This document shows, piece by piece, positions 62,315 to 64,000 of a stretch of DNA of 64,000 nucleotides. The DNA comes from Nitzschia sp. pyKryTriq1. Lineage: Eukaryota; Bacillariophyta; Bacillariophyceae; Bacillariales; Bacillariaceae. The stretch lies in assembly GCA_956465555.1 (NCBI GenBank), contig OY101117.1, positions 2,852,001-2,916,000 of the forward strand. The letters run 5' to 3'. Each line of letters opens with the position of its first letter. Position 1 is the stretch's first letter. Both the position numbers and the translations under genes were made by a program. Under the pieces are notes generated by a model. That model was not told where the DNA came from. It did not search any database and worked only from the letters and a program-made list of their open reading frames with translations.

Positions 62315-63418
62315 ATGACACTAACTACCAGTACCAGTACGGTACTGAAGAAAAGACGACTCCTCTCCGCCTGTGATCGGCCCAGCGAGAAGAAGATATC
62401 ATGGAAAACAGCGGGAACGATAGCGGCAGCATTGATTCTCACTTTGGGGCTCGGGGTGTCTAGTTGTTGGACAGACCAAATTGCCGCATCAACAGTGTTT
62501 GACCTCGAGCATTTCTCTGGAATAAGTCTGAAGGTGGAGAACCCACCCTCCACTTCAGGTGGTGGTCCTTTTGTTCTCCTTGCAGGACAATGTGTTGCCT
62601 CGACGGTTACTCAAGCTTTCATTCGTGAACTTCTGCAGAGGCACGGCATCCAACCATACCGCACAAAATTTGAGATTATCAAGAAGATTGAGACAAATAC
62701 GGTATACCAGAGATTGGAGAAAATCCTGATTGCCAACAACGAAACAGTTGACTATGAAACAGTCATGTTGCAGTCAATCAAGGAGATGCACCTTGAAGCA
62801 AACAAACTCACCAACACGAAACTCGTGTTTAAGGCACAAACTCAACTGCTGTCCAAACACCTCCTTCTATTCGAAGGGTTGAGAGAGATGGGTGCTCGCT
62901 TCACAATGATCTACCGTGAGAATCATCTTGATCACTGCATCTGTCAAGTCCGGGATTGCTTAAAGAAAAAGTTTGGATATCCAGTTTTTGCGAAGAACGG
63001 AACCAGAACAAACCTGTGTTTTGGACGACGAGCGATCTCAGGCGTCACGACCAAGGCATATATGGAGCGTCCTGTTGAATGCATCGTCCATTCACAGAGA
63101 CAAATTGATCTTGATAGAGCCTTCTTCGCGTCAGCTATTCCTCCTCCAACAAGAGCCATGATTCCGACCGAGGCACTTTTTGGATTTGAGTACACCTCGG
63201 ACGCGACTGTTTTTGACGAAAGCGTACGAGTATGGCTGGATCTTCTGAAGCCATTTCTCCGCGACTTCATGAACGAAACCATCGTTCGCCAATTCCTTGA
63301 TGAACACCAGAATACGAGGAAGCCTCCAGGGCCACATCAGGATGTCGTCTATAACCCGTCTTTTGTTGTGAAACAATTGAGACGTTCCAACGTGACAAGT
63401 TTCTTGAGATTAGACTAG
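62315..63418 (+). CDS. sulfotransferase-like type II membrane protein, copy 2 (intact)
   Basis: 367 residues. A short basic N-terminus (VLKKRRLLSACDRPSEKK) and a transmembrane helix (TAGTIAAALILTLGLGVSS, about 32-50) give type II topology. The lumenal domain opens with PFVLLAGQCVASTVTQAFIR, in the position of a sulfotransferase PAPS loop, and has ARFTMIYRENHLDHCICQV (about 194-212), resembling the RxNxLDxxxS 3'-phosphate motif. Other segments (CFGRRAISGVTTKAYMERPV, FGFEYTSDATVFDESVRVWL) I cannot place. The family call is tentative. The start codon sits inside a GTAC element, so residues 3-10 (LTTSTSTV) are encoded by repeat-like DNA. An almost identical copy without the anchor lies 3.46 kb upstream. 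Confidence 0.65.
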   Translation: MTLTTSTSTVLKKRRLLSACDRPSEKKISWKTAGTIAAALILTLGLGVSSCWTDQIAASTVFDLEHFSGISLKVENPPSTSGGGPFVLLAGQCVASTVTQAFIRELLQRHGIQPYRTKFEIIKKIETNTVYQRLEKILIANNETVDYETVMLQSIKEMHLEANKLTNTKLVFKAQTQLLSKHLLLFEGLREMGARFTMIYRENHLDHCICQVRDCLKKKFGYPVFAKNGTRTNLCFGRRAISGVTTKAYMERPVECIVHSQRQIDLDRAFFASAIPPPTRAMIPTEALFGFEYTSDATVFDESVRVWLDLLKPFLRDFMNETIVRQFLDEHQNTRKPPGPHQDVVYNPSFVVKQLRRSNVTSFLRLD

Positions 63419-64000
63419 GCGGGGAGGACGACCCACGGTTGTATAATCCAGTTTGCGCGAAGAATGGCATCGCTTGAAAATACTACGGAAGAAAATTTAA
63501 ACACGTAATTTTAAAAATATATTCATTGTTTTTTACAGTTTGGACGACGGGTAAAAGAGCCAAAATTCAAGGCCAGAATTGATCGAAGGAACGGTTCGAT
63601 TTTGGATGTAGTAGCCCCAGCGATGATACCAACTCGGAAAGAGCTTTCGTTCTATACTCGTATAAAAGATAGTTTTAATTTGGACTTGTTTTACAGCATC
63701 CTCCGAATAAATGATGATGATGATTAAAATAGCGTTTTCCCTCTGATCTCTGTCAGGGTAGATTTCAAAAAATAATACACGTAGGCATACTCGTAATATA
63801 CATTCGTGGAATTAGCGGGAGTCTTCACGGCCTTTTGAGAGCCTCGAGAAAAAATGTGTCTTCCGGTAGCTCCTATCACTGCTAGTAGCAAGTGAAAGAA
63901 TTGCCGACCAGCATAGGCACAAGAAGGTCTCGGGGCAGATATTTTGCTTTGTTGCTACCAGCTAATTCCTCCTGGACGTGTTGAAAGCTGTACACACTAG
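63419..64000. other. intergenic to window end
   Basis: AT-richer, no gene, tandem repeat or GTAC block seen. Confidence 0.5.

Noticed and set aside
1-64000. LTR, LINE or virus-like elements
   Set aside because: No reverse transcriptase, integrase, capsid or terminal repeats were seen; the repeats here are tandem or palindromic.

Overview
This window looks like nuclear DNA of a diatom, probably a pennate one. The species cannot be fixed from the sequence alone. The evidence is: short GT-AG introns (about 70-160 bp) in otherwise compact genes; several nuclear genes whose products begin with a signal peptide followed by an 'AF' or 'AFAP'-type cleavage motif, the bipartite plastid presequence of red-lineage secondary plastids; a FEA1-type iron protein; and a cryptochrome/photolyase of the animal/6-4 type. 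I see no bacterial operon structure, no tRNA or rRNA gene, no CRISPR array and no recognisable LTR or virus-like element.

Layout. 1-5.0 kb: end of a FEA1-like iron protein, a CIA30-type complex I assembly factor (-), and an SMPD4-like sphingomyelinase. 5.6-13.1 kb: plastid initiation factor IF-1, a ClC channel, a signal-bearing ubiquitin protease, and a plastid RluA-type pseudouridine synthase (-). 13.1-16.2 kb: a roughly 100-bp satellite and a decayed coiled-coil gene. 16.2-20.8 kb: pescadillo (-), then two TatA-type plastid translocase genes in tandem with a broken copy of part of APC2 between them. 21.4-27.4 kb: a secreted surface protein, a TrmK-like tRNA methyltransferase (-), a 152-bp satellite, and a three-exon alpha/beta hydrolase (-). 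28.2-39.4 kb: an EF-hand MscS channel, a possible catalase-fold protein, APC2 (-), a DCUN1 neddylation factor and a membrane-anchored thioredoxin (-). 41.6-50.3 kb: an unknown membrane protein, organellar leucyl-tRNA synthetase (-), a decayed LARGE-type glycosyltransferase, and photolyase/cryptochrome (-). 50.9-57.7 kb: a protein with two SUMO-like domains, a small membrane protein (-), UTP11, an NSE3/MAGE protein and a Mu-like glutathione transferase (-). 58-63.4 kb: an unknown protein and a cluster of three sulfotransferase-like genes, two of them almost identical.

How the genes fit together. There are no operons. Shared themes are plastid gene expression and protein import (IF-1, the pseudouridine synthase, leucyl-tRNA synthetase, two TatA, and possibly a ubiquitin protease of the periplastid import pathway), ribosome biogenesis (pescadillo, UTP11), ubiquitin/cullin/SUMO biology (USP, APC2, DCUN1, SUMO-like protein, NSE3), and membrane transport.

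The most unusual structure is regulatory or repetitive. Blocks of GTAC-based, self-complementary sequence (GTACCGGTAC, AGTACT, GTACCAGGTAC) occur in the 5' flank of most genes, typically 50-400 bp before the start codon. They are almost absent from the spaces between converging genes. I count 11 GTAC in 92 bp, 17 in 162 bp and 16 in 150 bp in three such blocks.
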